Below, piece by piece: positions 9,805-19,480 of a stretch of 64,000 nucleotides of DNA; position 1 is the first letter of the stretch, and every line of letters starts with the position of its first letter. This DNA is from Sulfurospirillum multivorans DSM 12446. Lineage in GTDB: Bacteria; Campylobacterota; Campylobacteria; Campylobacterales; Sulfurospirillaceae. Below the pieces are notes generated by a model, which was not told the DNA's origin, did no database searches, and saw only the letters and a program-made list of their open reading frames with translations. The translations under genes and the position numbers were made by a program. The stretch lies in the NCBI RefSeq assembly GCF_000568815.1, contig NZ_CP007201.1, forward strand, positions 558,001-622,000. The letters are read 5' to 3'.

Positions 9805-10429
9805 AGAGACCAAACGCAAACTCTTGGTGTGGATTCTTCCACGCCTTGCTTACGCGCTTATGAACCTTCTTTTCTTTACATGTAAAAAGAAATTTTACTA
9901 TCAGCAACATGTTTTTGGTACTCCTACGCTTTATGCTATGTGGCATGGGGAGTTACTGATGGCAGCGTTAGCCTACCGACATTATTCGCAATGCACCCAC
10001 ATTAACACCGTTGATACGATCATCAGTCACCATTTTGATGGGGAGATGATCGCAAAATTGATGGGTTTTTATGGAGCAAAAGCGATTCGTGGAAGTTCTT
10101 CAAAAGGGGGTGTGTCTGTTTTGAGACATGCGTTAAAATCGCTTCAAAATGGGCGCGATATTGGTATCACCCCTGATGGTCCTAGAGGGCCAAGACACAG
10201 TGTTGCCGATGGCGTTGTAGCGCTTGCACGGATGAAAAAAGTGCCTATCATTGCTATGAATTGCAGACCAACGTCGTATTGGAAAATGAAAAGTTGGGAT
10301 CAGTTTTGCATTCCAAAACCCTTTTGCACGTTAGAGTTCTACTACAGTGATCCTTTCTATGTGCATGAACTTTCACTCGAAGAGGCAAAGACGTTGATTC
10401 AAAAACGTCTTTTAGAACACGCTGTTTGA
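9785..10429 (+). CDS. DUF374 lysophospholipid acyltransferase-like protein
   Basis: 214 residues from the ATG inside the miaB 3' end (20-base overlap). The frame is open further upstream, but that part lies wholly within miaB. The DUF374 signature is clear: [11 protein letters not shown] near residue 50, the RGSSSKGG loop near 100 and [15 protein letters not shown] near 130. It belongs to the PlsC-like acyltransferase superfamily and probably acts at the inner-membrane face on lipid or lipid-A-type acceptors; the substrate is unknown. A TTACATGTAA copy at 9876 is read as Phe-Thr-Cys-Lys. The neighbourhood with miaB is one I recall from Campylobacter. Confidence 0.85.
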   Translation: MAKLFSKETKRKLLVWILPRLAYALMNLLFFTCKKKFYYQQHVFGTPTLYAMWHGELLMAALAYRHYSQCTHINTVDTIISHHFDGEMIAKLMGFYGAKAIRGSSSKGGVSVLRHALKSLQNGRDIGITPDGPRGPRHSVADGVVALARMKKVPIIAMNCRPTSYWKMKSWDQFCIPKPFCTLEFYYSDPFYVHELSLEEAKTLIQKRLLEHAV

Positions 10430-10444
10430 TGCACTTCGCCCAAA

Positions 10445-10460
10445 TGGCACCGCTTTTGCT
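10445..10460 (+). promoter_or_regulatory. Predicted sigma-54 (RpoN) promoter
   Basis: TGGCAC, five bases (CGCTT), then TTGCT. The GG (-24) and GC (-12) elements are exactly at consensus spacing (TGGCACGNNNNTTGC), with one mismatch at the G after CAC. The predicted start near 10471 lies about 80 bases before the PilM-like gene, in the only sizeable gap of this cluster. In Campylobacterota RpoN mainly drives flagellar genes. The match is from sequence only. Confidence 0.55.
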
Positions 10461-10553
10461 TAATATTTTACAAAACTTAAGCAAGATTAGTCTAATATAT
10501 AGTACTAATACAAATTAACACAAGAGTAGTGATGTGAACAAAGAGTCAGTAAC

Positions 10554-11639
10554 ATGGGCATAAGAACTGTTCTTCAGAAAAAATTTCAGAACCTTTTTGT
10601 GGCTGTTGTGTTAAGTGAGACTGAATGTACACTGCGTTGCAAGGTGCTCAAAGAGGGTGCCATTACCAGAACGTTTACCAAAACCTTTACGTTGTCTCCT
10701 CCACTGGATGCGCTTGATAAAAATCTTGAAAATTATTTGATGAATTTGCAAGATGAGTATCAGTTTGTCTACATCGCTTTTTTACTGGGTTCTCTAGGGC
10801 AAGGTGCCATTTCAGGTACGGGGAACAGTGCTTTTAGCAAGCACAGCGTTGATATGCAAAATGTTTACAACGTCGCTTTATTCAACCAATGGTCCGCGTA
10901 TGCTTCGTTCATTGAGATCAAATGGGCTAAGAATCTCTTTTCTGAAGTAGGACTGGATTTTATCTACTCACCTTTTATTCTTTTAAGTGATTTTGTCGTT
11001 TCACAAAAACTTAAAAACAAGCCTACGTGCTATATTCTCAACTGCCAAGATTTCTTTATTTTAGCGATTTTCGAAGAGCGACAACTGCACTTTGGTGCTT
11101 TTTTCAAAACGCAAACGGACACAGCATTTACCCACAGCAACGATATGAATGATTGGGAAAACGAACAAGAAGAAGAGGGTGTGATCGATTCTCCTGAAGA
11201 GATGTCCGAAATGGCAACAGCCAATGATGATGAAGAGGCACAAGAAGAAGGCATTGAAGAACTCAGCGAACTGGGTGAAATTAGTGAGCTTGAAGATATT
11301 GATGATTTGCGCTCCACTGACTCTTTTTCGGATGTGAATGATAGATCCTTGAGTCAATTAAGGGGCATGGACGCTTTTAAAGATGAAGACATCAGCCTAG
11401 AGCTTTACGGGCGTGATCTTTTAGTCTATAAATACCTTAAAACAGCCCTCGAAGAGTATTATCACAATCCTTTGTATGTCAGCAAATTTATTGATGAGAT
11501 TATCATTTTTGATGGGTATGAGATCAGTTCCGATTTGATTCATCAACTCGAAGATGAGCTGATGATGGATGTGGAGATTCATAAAGTCGATGTGAGTGAT
11601 CGTATGTGTGACATCGCGATTAAAGAGGTTTTTAAATGA
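10554..11639 (+). CDS. PilM-like cytoplasmic protein with acidic insert (hypothetical)
   Basis: 361 residues, no signal peptide and no membrane segment. The N-terminal half reads like a degenerate actin-like or PilM/GspL cytoplasmic domain (FVAVVLSETECTLRCKVL near residue 15). A low-complexity Glu/Asp/Ser-rich stretch occupies about 202-250, and a compact C-terminal part follows. I do not recognise a named family. The PilM-like reading rests mostly on context: it is followed at once by two single-pass proteins of PilN and PilO size and layout, with start/stop overlaps. The operon has a sigma-54-like promoter. Alternative: an unrelated assembly scaffold of this phylum. Confidence 0.55.
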   Translation: MGIRTVLQKKFQNLFVAVVLSETECTLRCKVLKEGAITRTFTKTFTLSPPLDALDKNLENYLMNLQDEYQFVYIAFLLGSLGQGAISGTGNSAFSKHSVDMQNVYNVALFNQWSAYASFIEIKWAKNLFSEVGLDFIYSPFILLSDFVVSQKLKNKPTCYILNCQDFFILAIFEERQLHFGAFFKTQTDTAFTHSNDMNDWENEQEEEGVIDSPEEMSEMATANDDEEAQEEGIEELSELGEISELEDIDDLRSTDSFSDVNDRSLSQLRGMDAFKDEDISLELYGRDLLVYKYLKTALEEYYHNPLYVSKFIDEIIIFDGYEISSDLIHQLEDELMMDVEIHKVDVSDRMCDIAIKEVFK

Positions 11640-12157
11640 GACTAAGTTTCATCGCACCTCGCCCAAAGCCCTTTTTATCGCTCTTTAGTAAAATGTGGGT
11701 GATTTTTATTGCTCTGATGTCTCTGTTTATGATTATTTTCAATTTTTACATCGTGATTGAGATGAGCTCCTTTAAAAATGGCGTGGTTGATCTGACCAAA
11801 GAGCGTGAAATGCTTGAACAAAAGATCGATGAAGACGATGCAACCATTGGCTTGATTTTGCGCCAAAAAGCGCTCTCCGAAGAGATCTTTTCAAACAATA
11901 CCCTCTTAAAAGAGAGCATGAAAAATCTGTTTGATTTAGTGCCGGATCAAATTACGCTCAAAAAAGTGCAGATGGAGCGCAACTCGCTTATTTTATACGG
12001 CATCTCCCCAACGCAAGATACCTTTAATTTCTTGTTAGCCGCACCGCTCAAATCGATTTTTCATACCAGTAACACTAACTTTTACCTGACAAAAGAGGGA
12101 TGGTATAACTTTGTGAGCATTAACAAAATTATTGGCGAGGATGGCTTAGGTGAATAG
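11636..12157 (+). CDS. PilN-like single-pass membrane protein (hypothetical)
   Basis: 173 residues: a short basic cytoplasmic N-terminus (RLSFIAPRPKP), one transmembrane segment at about 18-42, a coiled-coil region at about 45-85 rich in Glu/Lys, then a small periplasmic domain with LVPDQITLKKVQMERNSLILYG near 103. That last phrase matches the general PilN/GspL pattern, in which the text before the domain describes what a mutation-tolerant sheet packs against. The start overlaps the previous stop (ATGA) and the end overlaps the next gene by eight bases, so the three are translationally coupled. The family assignment is inferred from architecture. Confidence 0.55.
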   Translation: MRLSFIAPRPKPFLSLFSKMWVIFIALMSLFMIIFNFYIVIEMSSFKNGVVDLTKEREMLEQKIDEDDATIGLILRQKALSEEIFSNNTLLKESMKNLFDLVPDQITLKKVQMERNSLILYGISPTQDTFNFLLAAPLKSIFHTSNTNFYLTKEGWYNFVSINKIIGEDGLGE

Positions 12158-12689
12158 TTTTGACCGCAGTTTAGACAAAATCGACATGATGAAATTGCTC
12201 ATTTTCTTAATGGTTTTTATTATTGTGACCTTTGCGTTTGTTTTTTTATTGATTATCCCTAATGTGAAAGATCACCGCATCTTACAAGCAGAATACAAAC
12301 GCGTTTTAGTCCATAAAACCAGGGTCGAAAACCTCTTTTTAGAGCGCGAAGCAGAACTTTCAAAACTCAAAGCAGAGAACGTGCATGTGATTTCCGCGTT
12401 TAAACACCCGTTTACGCAAGAGGAGTTTATGCGCTATGCAGGGAAATTTTTTACCCACGTTTCACTTACTGAAATCACCAAGTCGGAGTATAAAAAAGAG
12501 TTTGTTGAGTATGAGCTCAATGCCACATCAACGCTTAAAACACCAACCAATTTTTACAACTTTTTAGAAGGGCTTAATCGCTACACCAGCATTGTTCAAG
12601 CTGATTTCCCGATCTATTTGGAATCAGGCAAAGAGAGCATTAGCTCAACGTTTAAAATTAAAGTGTACGATCTTAACGCAACGCGTTAG
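12150..12689 (+). CDS. PilO-like single-pass membrane protein (hypothetical)
   Basis: 179 residues: a cytoplasmic N-terminus of about 13, one transmembrane segment (about 14-36), a coiled coil (about 40-85: AEYKRVLVHKTRVENLFLER), then a ferredoxin-like-sized periplasmic domain containing FYNFLEGLNRY near 142, as in PilO/GspM proteins. The start is GTG at 12150, inside the previous gene. The 3' end overlaps tilS (convergent) by 17 bases. The three genes together have the order and topology of a type IV pilus or type II secretion alignment subcomplex. No secretin or pilin gene is near. Confidence 0.55.
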   Translation: MNSFDRSLDKIDMMKLLIFLMVFIIVTFAFVFLLIIPNVKDHRILQAEYKRVLVHKTRVENLFLEREAELSKLKAENVHVISAFKHPFTQEEFMRYAGKFFTHVSLTEITKSEYKKEFVEYELNATSTLKTPTNFYNFLEGLNRYTSIVQADFPIYLESGKESISSTFKIKVYDLNATR

Positions 12690-13680
12690 GATCAAGACCA
12701 CACGCGCAGAGATACGGGCGTATTTTTAGAGGAATACGCTCTTTTCGGCACGCCTCTTTAAACGTTTTTTCCATCGTATGTTTAAGATAAGGTGCTATAA
12801 AAATTCTCTCCTCTTCAAAACAAACGGCAATTTTCCCGCCCACCACACAGTTTTTGGTTCTTAAAATCTCATCTCTTTGCGCTTTGGTCAAAAGCGTTCC
12901 CATTTGTTTGATAATTTTGTCAATTTGACGAATGTTAATAAGATCATCTGCATCTCTTGCGAGTATAAAAAGATCTTGGATATGCTTAGCCTGATGAGGC
13001 AAAAGTCGTTTACGATCTTCGTACAAATAAACAAAACTTTTAGCAATGCCCTCTTCATACGCATCCATCAATGGGGTCGCAAACTCATGTCGGAATTGGT
13101 TGCGTAAGTGTTTGAGCGATTCATTGCTTTCATCGTTAAAGTAGGTAATTTTGTGCTCACAAAGATAGTTTTGAAGCGTTTTTTTGCTTACATGTAAAAG
13201 CGGACGAACCAGAGTATACGTTTTTCGCATTTCCACTTCTTGCATGCCTAGCATCTCCACAAGTCCCGCTCCACGGCTGAGTTGCATTAAAAACCATTCG
13301 AGTTGATCGCCCAGATGGTGCGCCATTAAAAGCGTTTCGTAGCCGTGTTCTTGGATGATTGTTTCAAAAAAAGCGTAGCGCTCTTCTCTGGCATGGTGCT
13401 CAAAATTGCTTTCTTCCAGTTTACATGTAAGGCTAAAAAGGTGTTTATGATGCGTTGTGGCAAGCGTTTTAGCATACGCCTCTTCGGCATCACTTTGCGC
13501 GCGTGTTTGGTAATTAACATGCGCTATATCAAAAGCAATGCCGTGTTCTAGCAGTAAAAAAAAGAGGGCAGTGGAGTCTCCACCGCCTGAAAATGCCACT
13601 AAATTTTTAGATGTTTTAAGAAGCTCAATCGTTGCTTTATGCAACAGTAGTGATGGTTGCAATGAGTTGATCCCCAGCAC
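12673..13680 (-). CDS. tilS: tRNA(Ile)-lysidine synthase
   Basis: 335 residues. It attaches lysine to C34 of tRNA-Ile(CAU) using ATP. The PP-loop motif [11 protein letters not shown] is near residue 30, and a conserved [19 protein letters not shown] segment is near 120. The start is uncertain: GTG at 13680 lies 44 bases inside rimO, whereas TTG at 13644 would give an eight-base overlap and a more typical N-terminus. It carries two TTACATGTAA copies, read Leu-His-Val (13188) and Leu-Thr-Cys-Lys (13421). The rimO-tilS order next to prfB is one I recall from Campylobacter. Confidence 0.93.
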   Translation of the reverse strand: MLGINSLQPSLLLHKATIELLKTSKNLVAFSGGGDSTALFFLLLEHGIAFDIAHVNYQTRAQSDAEEAYAKTLATTHHKHLFSLTCKLEESNFEHHAREERYAFFETIIQEHGYETLLMAHHLGDQLEWFLMQLSRGAGLVEMLGMQEVEMRKTYTLVRPLLHVSKKTLQNYLCEHKITYFNDESNESLKHLRNQFRHEFATPLMDAYEEGIAKSFVYLYEDRKRLLPHQAKHIQDLFILARDADDLINIRQIDKIIKQMGTLLTKAQRDEILRTKNCVVGGKIAVCFEEERIFIAPYLKHTMEKTFKEACRKERIPLKIRPYLCACGLDPNALR

Positions 13681-14965
13681 ATTCTGTAATGGTCGCGCGG
13701 TAGCAAAGTCCTACTTCAATGTTCTCAATATCGGAGTCATTGACCAAGACTTCCCCATCAATGCTCGGTGCCCAGAGAAGTTCGCGTGCGCCCATAAAAT
13801 ATTCATGCTCGCTACTTTCTCCTTCCACTAAAATGATAACCACTTTACCAATTTCGTTTTCAAAGCTCTTTTTTGTTTTTGCTTGGACGAGTTTATCGAG
13901 TTGTTTAATGCGTTTATTGATCGTTTTCGTGTCGATCTTCTCTTCCATTTCATACGCTGATGTATCCTCTTCATTCGAATATGCAAAGATGTTGACACGG
14001 TCAAAATCAAACGCTTTGGCAAAGTCCAAAAGCTCTTTAAATTCCGCGTCGCTCTCTCCTGGGTGTCCGACAATAAAACTGGTGCGAATAAAGCTATTGG
14101 GCGCTTTTTTCATCAGCTCTAACTGTTCAATGATGCGCTCACGTCCAGCGCCACGTTTCATGCGTTTGAGCATTGAATCGCTGATGTGTTGGATCGGCAT
14201 ATCAAAGTAGTTGTGAAACAACGGTGAGCTAATGATGCGCTCAATCAGAGCATTAGATGTTGTCGTTGGGTAAAGATACAAAATACGTGCACTTTTAACA
14301 CCATCGATCTGCTCAACCGCGTCAATCAGTTTAATAAGCCCCTCTTTTTCACCCACATCGCGAAGAAAGGAGCTGCTATCTTGTGAGATAAAACTAAAGT
14401 CATAAAAGCCTTTTGCAACAAGCGCTTTGACCTCTTTAATCAATGATTCAAGGGTGCGTGAATGCAGTTTGCCCTTAAAACCAGGAATCGCGCAAAAGCT
14501 ACAGGCTTGATTACAGCCTTCAGAGAGTTTGACATACGCATGCGCATTGGAACCCGTGATAACGCGTTCTTCTTCATTGAGTAAGTATGTCGCGGGGCTG
14601 AAACGGTTTTGGCGAAGAGCGATGATCTCATCGATCTTGTCATAATCGCCGACACCCGTAAAAAGATCGACCTCTTTAAGCTCTTTGGTCAGATCTTCTT
14701 TGTAACGCTCCGTCAAACAGCCTGCCATAACGAGCAGAGAGCCTTTTTTACGTGCTTCATGCAGTGAAAAAATGGTGTTAAGACTCTCCTCTTTAGCAGG
14801 TCCAATAAAACCACAGGTATTAACGATCAGTACGTCAGCCTGACTGGGGTCATCGCACATCTCGTAGGCTTGAAGTTTGCCTAACATCACTTCGCTATCG
14901 ACGAGATTTTTATTACAGCCCAGTGAGACTAAATGTAGTTTTTTCAATGTATTCCTTAAATCCAT
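13637..14965 (-). CDS. rimO: Ribosomal protein S12 methylthiotransferase
   Basis: 442 residues, a radical-SAM enzyme that methylthiolates the conserved Asp of ribosomal protein uS12. Cluster cysteines are in [24 protein letters not shown] and AGCLTERY; the radical-SAM motif is [19 protein letters not shown] near residue 148; a TRAM domain is at the C-terminus. KNLVDSE and GFIGPAKEE separate it from MiaB. ATG at 14965 follows AAGGAAT. It overlaps panC by ten bases and tilS by up to 44. A YcaO homologue, which supports RimO in E. coli, is encoded at 38.6 kb. Confidence 0.95.
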   Translation of the reverse strand: MDLRNTLKKLHLVSLGCNKNLVDSEVMLGKLQAYEMCDDPSQADVLIVNTCGFIGPAKEESLNTIFSLHEARKKGSLLVMAGCLTERYKEDLTKELKEVDLFTGVGDYDKIDEIIALRQNRFSPATYLLNEEERVITGSNAHAYVKLSEGCNQACSFCAIPGFKGKLHSRTLESLIKEVKALVAKGFYDFSFISQDSSSFLRDVGEKEGLIKLIDAVEQIDGVKSARILYLYPTTTSNALIERIISSPLFHNYFDMPIQHISDSMLKRMKRGAGRERIIEQLELMKKAPNSFIRTSFIVGHPGESDAEFKELLDFAKAFDFDRVNIFAYSNEEDTSAYEMEEKIDTKTINKRIKQLDKLVQAKTKKSFENEIGKVVIILVEGESSEHEYFMGARELLWAPSIDGEVLVNDSDIENIEVGLCYRATITECAGDQLIATITTVA

Positions 14966-15777
14966 AAATTATCAATGAGGCGGGTGGTGCCAACTTTGGC
15001 GCAGACGAGAATGATAGAGTTGCCTATTTCAATGGTTTCTATTGTATCAAAATCACGATTTAAAATTTCCACGTATTCTACATGTAAAGATTCTAGGGTG
15101 TGTACCATTTCAGCTTTAAGGGTTGCAATATCGCGTTCTCCTGCAATAATAGCATGCGTCGCAACTTTGAGTGATTCGCACAGAAGCAGTGCTTTTTGGC
15201 GCTCTTGGGGATTGAGATACGCATTGCGACTGGAAAGCGCTAGACCATCATCTTCTCGGATAATTTCACACGGAATAATCTCCAAATCCAAAAAGAAACT
15301 TTTGACCATATTTTGCAAAAGATAAAGCTGTTGTGCATCTTTTTTACCAAAATAAGCCCGTGTTGGTTTCGTGAGATGAAACAGTTTGAGTACGACACGT
15401 AAAACGCCATCAAAATGCCCAGGGCGCGCTAAGCCTTCTAAAATGTAGGCTTTGGCACTAGGAGCAAGGATGGTTGGCTCCATCTTTGCGTACATCATCT
15501 CAGAAGTAGGCATAAACAAAATGCTCACGCCTGCAAGTTCACAGATTTTGATATCGGCTTGGGTGCGTTGTGGGTAGGTACTAAAATCTTCTCCTGCTAA
15601 AAACTGTGTAGGATTGACAAAAACAGAGACAATGGTATGCTCATTCTCAGCGATGGATTGTTGCATCAACGAGAGGTGTCCGTTGTGCAAGGCTCCCATG
15701 GTTGGCACGAAGCCAATGGAGCCTTGAAGCTCTTTTCTTGCTTGGGATAAATCTTCGATGGTTTTTACTATTTTCAT
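14956..15777 (-). CDS. panC: Pantothenate synthetase
   Basis: About 273 residues. It condenses pantoate and beta-alanine with ATP (vitamin B5/CoA pathway). Motifs: [16 protein letters not shown] near residue 27 (HIGH-like), FVNPTQF near 55, and [14 protein letters not shown] near 175. The start is taken as the ATG at 15777 ([10 protein letters not shown]), which fits the family; a GTG three codons upstream (15786) is also possible. Neither has a strong ribosome-binding site. It heads the panC-rimO-tilS minus-strand run, divergent from prfB. Confidence 0.95.
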   Translation of the reverse strand: MKIVKTIEDLSQARKELQGSIGFVPTMGALHNGHLSLMQQSIAENEHTIVSVFVNPTQFLAGEDFSTYPQRTQADIKICELAGVSILFMPTSEMMYAKMEPTILAPSAKAYILEGLARPGHFDGVLRVVLKLFHLTKPTRAYFGKKDAQQLYLLQNMVKSFFLDLEIIPCEIIREDDGLALSSRNAYLNPQERQKALLLCESLKVATHAIIAGERDIATLKAEMVHTLESLHVEYVEILNRDFDTIETIEIGNSIILVCAKVGTTRLIDNLWI

Positions 15778-15878
15778 TTTAGGCACTTTTGAGTAAAATA
15801 TAAGAATAGACTTCTAAGAAACGGTCCTTATGAGAGGTCTCTTAAATTGAAGCGAGTATTATAGCAAAAGGAAACCAT

Positions 15879-16973
15879 TTGGATAGTTACGAATACACCG
15901 AACTTCTCAAAAAATTAACCACAAAAGTGGACAACATCGCGCAGATTATCAAGCCAGAAGATTTGACTTCAAGGCTAGGTGAGATTGAGATGATCGAGCA
16001 AGACCCCGAATTTTGGAATGATGCGAAGAAGGCTGCTGAGTTACAAAAAGAAAAAACCGCTTTAAACTCCTTACTGACCCGTTACACCAAAGCTAAAAAT
16101 GTGGTGGTGGACGCAGTGGATTTGTACGAGATGGCAAACAGTGAAAACGATGAAGCGACCATCGAAGAGCTTTACAAAGATGCAGAACATCTTGAAGATC
16201 ACATCACCAATTTAGAGATCGCCATGATGCTCAGTGGCGAAAATGATAACAACAATGCCATCATCTCGATTCATCCAGGAGCGGGTGGAACGGAGAGCCA
16301 AGACTGGGCGAGTATGTTGTACCGTATGTATTTAAGATGGGCGGAACGTTCAGGTTTTAAAGTCGAAGTGCTGGACTACCAAGAGGGTGATGAGGCAGGG
16401 CTGAAAGATGTGAGTTTTATCATCAGTGGCGAGAATGCGTATGGCTACCTTAAAGTCGAAAATGGCATTCACCGTTTGGTGCGTATTAGCCCCTTTGATG
16501 CCAATGCCAAACGTCACACGTCGTTTAGTTCTGTGATGGTTTCGCCTGAGGTGGATGATGACATTGACATCGTCATCGAAGATCGTGATCTTAAAGTGGA
16601 CACCTACCGTTCAGGCGGATCAGGAGGTCAGCACGTCAATAAAACCGACAGTGCGATTCGTATCACTCACATGCCAACAGGCATTGTGGTACAGTGTCAA
16701 AATGATCGTTCTCAACATAAAAACAGAGCAACAGCGATGAAAATGTTGAAGTCACGTTTGTATGAGTTTGAACTTGAAAAACAACAAGCGGTGAAAGATG
16801 GCGTTGAAAAGAGTGAAATTGGTTGGGGCCATCAGATACGCAGTTACGTTTTAGCGCCATACCAACAAGTCAAAGACAATCGAAGTAACATTGCCTATTC
16901 ACAAGTGAACAACATTTTAGATGGCGATATTTCAAAAATGATCGAAGATGTGCTGATCGCACAAAAACGTTAA
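15879..16973 (+). CDS. prfB: Peptide chain release factor 2, no programmed frameshift
   Basis: 364 residues in one uninterrupted frame, so the autoregulatory +1 frameshift of E. coli prfB is absent. It has the stop-codon recognition motif SPF ([19 protein letters not shown]) and the catalytic GGQ loop ([17 protein letters not shown] near 245). It releases peptides at UGA and UAA. The start is TTG at 15879 with AAAAGGA upstream. It is divergent from panC and is followed by a small unknown gene after 26 bases. Confidence 0.96.
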   Translation: MDSYEYTELLKKLTTKVDNIAQIIKPEDLTSRLGEIEMIEQDPEFWNDAKKAAELQKEKTALNSLLTRYTKAKNVVVDAVDLYEMANSENDEATIEELYKDAEHLEDHITNLEIAMMLSGENDNNNAIISIHPGAGGTESQDWASMLYRMYLRWAERSGFKVEVLDYQEGDEAGLKDVSFIISGENAYGYLKVENGIHRLVRISPFDANAKRHTSFSSVMVSPEVDDDIDIVIEDRDLKVDTYRSGGSGGQHVNKTDSAIRITHMPTGIVVQCQNDRSQHKNRATAMKMLKSRLYEFELEKQQAVKDGVEKSEIGWGHQIRSYVLAPYQQVKDNRSNIAYSQVNNILDGDISKMIEDVLIAQKR

Positions 16974-16999
16974 AAACACTCTATACAAGGAAGAAACCA

Positions 17000-17323
17000 A
17001 TGGAAAAACAAGCAATCTTAACACAACTAGGCTACAGTGTTACACCAAAGTCTGAAGCGCAACTTGAGTGCGTTATCAACAATACCATAGGGTTTGAACA
17101 TGTTGGCAAACATCTGCTCGCACTGCACGATGCACTGAAAGTTCATCACTCTTTTGTGGCACTCTCTAGTAACAAAGATTACTTCAAAATTAAAAACGAA
17201 GCTACCAGCGCTGATCTGATTGACGAAGTCAATGAAATGATTAGTAAATGGGCGGCAAAATATAAAGTTACTTTGGAAAAAGTTCCTCACAAAAACACCT
17301 ATTACGTCATAGGCTACAAATAA
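17000..17323 (+). CDS. Conserved hypothetical protein, 107 residues
   Basis: Soluble, no signal peptide. I do not recognise a named domain. The C-terminal half (SKWAAKYKVTLEKVPHKNTYYVIGYK) looks like a small alpha/beta fold. The ATG follows AAGGAAG. It sits 26 bases after prfB and 12 bases before the DUF945 gene, so it is probably co-transcribed with both. Length, codon use and a good ribosome-binding site support a real gene. Confidence 0.7.
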   Translation: MEKQAILTQLGYSVTPKSEAQLECVINNTIGFEHVGKHLLALHDALKVHHSFVALSSNKDYFKIKNEATSADLIDEVNEMISKWAAKYKVTLEKVPHKNTYYVIGYK

Positions 17324-17335
17324 CAAAGGCTCTGT

Positions 17336-18730
17336 ATGTCAAAAACAAAATACCTGCTTATCGCGGCAGTGGTTGTATCCGCTCTTGGTGTAGCGCCACT
17401 GGTTGTTTCTCACAACGTTGATAGCATCATTGAAACCAATAGCGCACTGCTTGAAAAAAATGGGCTTAAGCAAGTGATTTTAAGCAAAAGTGGCTATTTC
17501 ACCAGCGTGCGAACCTTTAGCCTTGAAGTGATCGATGCTAAAAAAGCACGCGACTTTTTACTGACGCAGTTGGTTGCGAAAAACGCCCAGTACACGCTTT
17601 TTGCCGAGGCGATGAAAGAAGAGAGCAATCATAGCATCAACGAATCGTTTGATGGTCTCACCTTCAAAGGGCAAATGATCCACTCCAATCTTTTGCCAGG
17701 TGATGTCAAACTCTCTTTATCCTTGGATCAACTCCCCAAATCAGTTCAAGAAGAGCTTGCCAATAACAAAGCAGCGAGCGATGCGATTATCCCGCTATTG
17801 ACACGCGGTGTTTTAGCGGTTGATATGACCTTAACGAGCGATCAAAAACTCAAAGATCTAAAGTTCAAAGACATCAAAGAAGAGATCAAAGCTGAAGGTG
17901 CTGTGCTGAACATTGACACGCAAAACCAGCGAATGACGTTAAACGAGCGTGGTGACGTCGTGCAAGGTGTTTTAGGCGTTGACAAACAAAACCTTGGCGT
18001 TACGGGTGAGATGTTTATGTTTAAAAGTGAGCTCAAAGATTTTGTCTATAACTTTAACTACAAAGATGAACTCAATAACAAAGGCGATATGAGCATTGGC
18101 ACGTATGCGCTTGAAATGAACGATGAGTATACCAATGTCAAATTTGACCTAGGTTTTCTCAAAGCGAACAGCAGTATTGAGGATGTGCAAAAAGACCTTC
18201 AAGTCAAAGCAGACTATACGCTTGGGAACATCGCACTGCTTAGCGATACGGATGATATTAAACTGGACACACTTTTTGCCAAACTCTTTTTACGTGGGGT
18301 TCATTCCGACACGATGAAAAAAGTACAAGCAGACTACAATGCGTTGCTCCTTGGTACCACAACGGTTGAAGACAAAGTGCTGATTGATGACTTTGTAGCA
18401 CTTGTGAACCATGGGGTAAAAATAGATTTAGACATCGCTATGAAGGGGCTTGCAACACAAATGCTGAACTTGAAAGACGTGAGTGTCGATACGAAGCTTG
18501 AAATTGCTCCAAACAGTTACAACGACACACAAAGCCCTCTTGCGCTCATTGGACTTGTGGACATTACGTCTAAAGTGAAAGTGCACAAAGATGACCGTGT
18601 GATGCTTGAATTGATGGGGTTGACTTCCGCGGAAGATTTTGCGCGAGGCAAGGCTGAGGGTGATTTTTTCATCTATGAAATTGCGATGAAAAAAGGTGCC
18701 ATTAGCGTTAATGGTCAAACCATCCAGTAA
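17336..18730 (+). CDS. DUF945 (YdgA-like) membrane-anchored protein
   Basis: 464 residues with one N-terminal hydrophobic segment (about 5-25) and a long extracytoplasmic part of beta-rich repeats. The GYFTSVRTFSLEV opening and late SVDTKLEIAPN sections fit the DUF945/YdgA family, whose function is unknown (linked to envelope biogenesis and motility in some bacteria). ATG at 17336, 12 bases after the previous gene. The stop is three bases before the EI24 gene, so the two envelope genes are coupled. Confidence 0.75.
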   Translation: MSKTKYLLIAAVVVSALGVAPLVVSHNVDSIIETNSALLEKNGLKQVILSKSGYFTSVRTFSLEVIDAKKARDFLLTQLVAKNAQYTLFAEAMKEESNHSINESFDGLTFKGQMIHSNLLPGDVKLSLSLDQLPKSVQEELANNKAASDAIIPLLTRGVLAVDMTLTSDQKLKDLKFKDIKEEIKAEGAVLNIDTQNQRMTLNERGDVVQGVLGVDKQNLGVTGEMFMFKSELKDFVYNFNYKDELNNKGDMSIGTYALEMNDEYTNVKFDLGFLKANSSIEDVQKDLQVKADYTLGNIALLSDTDDIKLDTLFAKLFLRGVHSDTMKKVQADYNALLLGTTTVEDKVLIDDFVALVNHGVKIDLDIAMKGLATQMLNLKDVSVDTKLEIAPNSYNDTQSPLALIGLVDITSKVKVHKDDRVMLELMGLTSAEDFARGKAEGDFFIYEIAMKKGAISVNGQTIQ

Positions 18731-18733
18731 ATC

Positions 18734-19480
18734 ATGAACACACCCACTCAAACCAACATTTTTGCCCTAGCTCTTGGAGATACACTCTCTCCAAGGGTTT
18801 TACTGGTTTCCCTGCTCTCGTTTATCTTAACCATTGTCGTTTTTATAGGTGCGATTTGGCTGTTATTTGGCGGTATGGGCGCACTCTCCGAATGGGTCGC
18901 ACAGAGTTTGCAAAGTTTTGAAGGGAGCATCGAGCAGAGTTGGTTTTTGAGTATGGTCTCACTCATTTTTATCACTAAAACGGTGGTGGCGATTCTCTTC
19001 TTTTTTACCTCTGCGATGGTTACGTACTATCTTTTTTTGATGGTTTACTCGGTCATTGTAGGGCTTTTTGCGGGCTATTTTATCAAAGAGATCGGCACAA
19101 CGTACTACCCAAGTGTTGCCTTTCGTGGCATTGGGCTTTTAAGTTATCTGTGGATGGTGCTAAAGACGCTGTTATGGACAACGCTGATGTTTCTGCTGCT
19201 CTCCCCTTTGGTCTTTATCCCTGTGCTCAATTTCGCGCTTTTGGTGCCTGTGTATTACCTGTTCCATAAACTCTTAGTCTTGGATGTCGCTTCGATGCTT
19301 AATTCAACGCAGGAGTATAGGGAGCTTAAACGCTTGTATGCAGGGCAGATGAGGGGAATTTCGTTGGTCTGTTTTGCGCTGACGGTTATTCCGTTTTTAG
19401 GGGTGGTCATCTACCCTTATTATGTGATTGTGATGAGTCACTTTCTGTTTCGTAAAACGAAGGGGATGCGAGCCCTTTAA
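18734..19480 (+). CDS. EI24-domain integral membrane protein
   Basis: 248 residues with four to six hydrophobic segments (about 25-50, 78-115, 135-165, 170-185, 210-235). The FFFTSAMVTYYLFLMVYSVIVGLFAGYF and LLSPLVFIPVLNFALLVPVYYLFHKL regions fit the EI24/CysZ family. CysZ is a sulfate permease in E. coli, but most EI24 proteins are uncharacterised and this one is only distantly similar. It follows the DUF945 gene by three bases and ends against the convergent asparaginase gene (four-base overlap). Confidence 0.75.
   Translation: MNTPTQTNIFALALGDTLSPRVLLVSLLSFILTIVVFIGAIWLLFGGMGALSEWVAQSLQSFEGSIEQSWFLSMVSLIFITKTVVAILFFFTSAMVTYYLFLMVYSVIVGLFAGYFIKEIGTTYYPSVAFRGIGLLSYLWMVLKTLLWTTLMFLLLSPLVFIPVLNFALLVPVYYLFHKLLVLDVASMLNSTQEYRELKRLYAGQMRGISLVCFALTVIPFLGVVIYPYYVIVMSHFLFRKTKGMRAL

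Noticed and set aside
15879-16973. Programmed +1 frameshift in prfB
   Set aside because: The gene is one uninterrupted frame with no in-frame UGA near codon 26.
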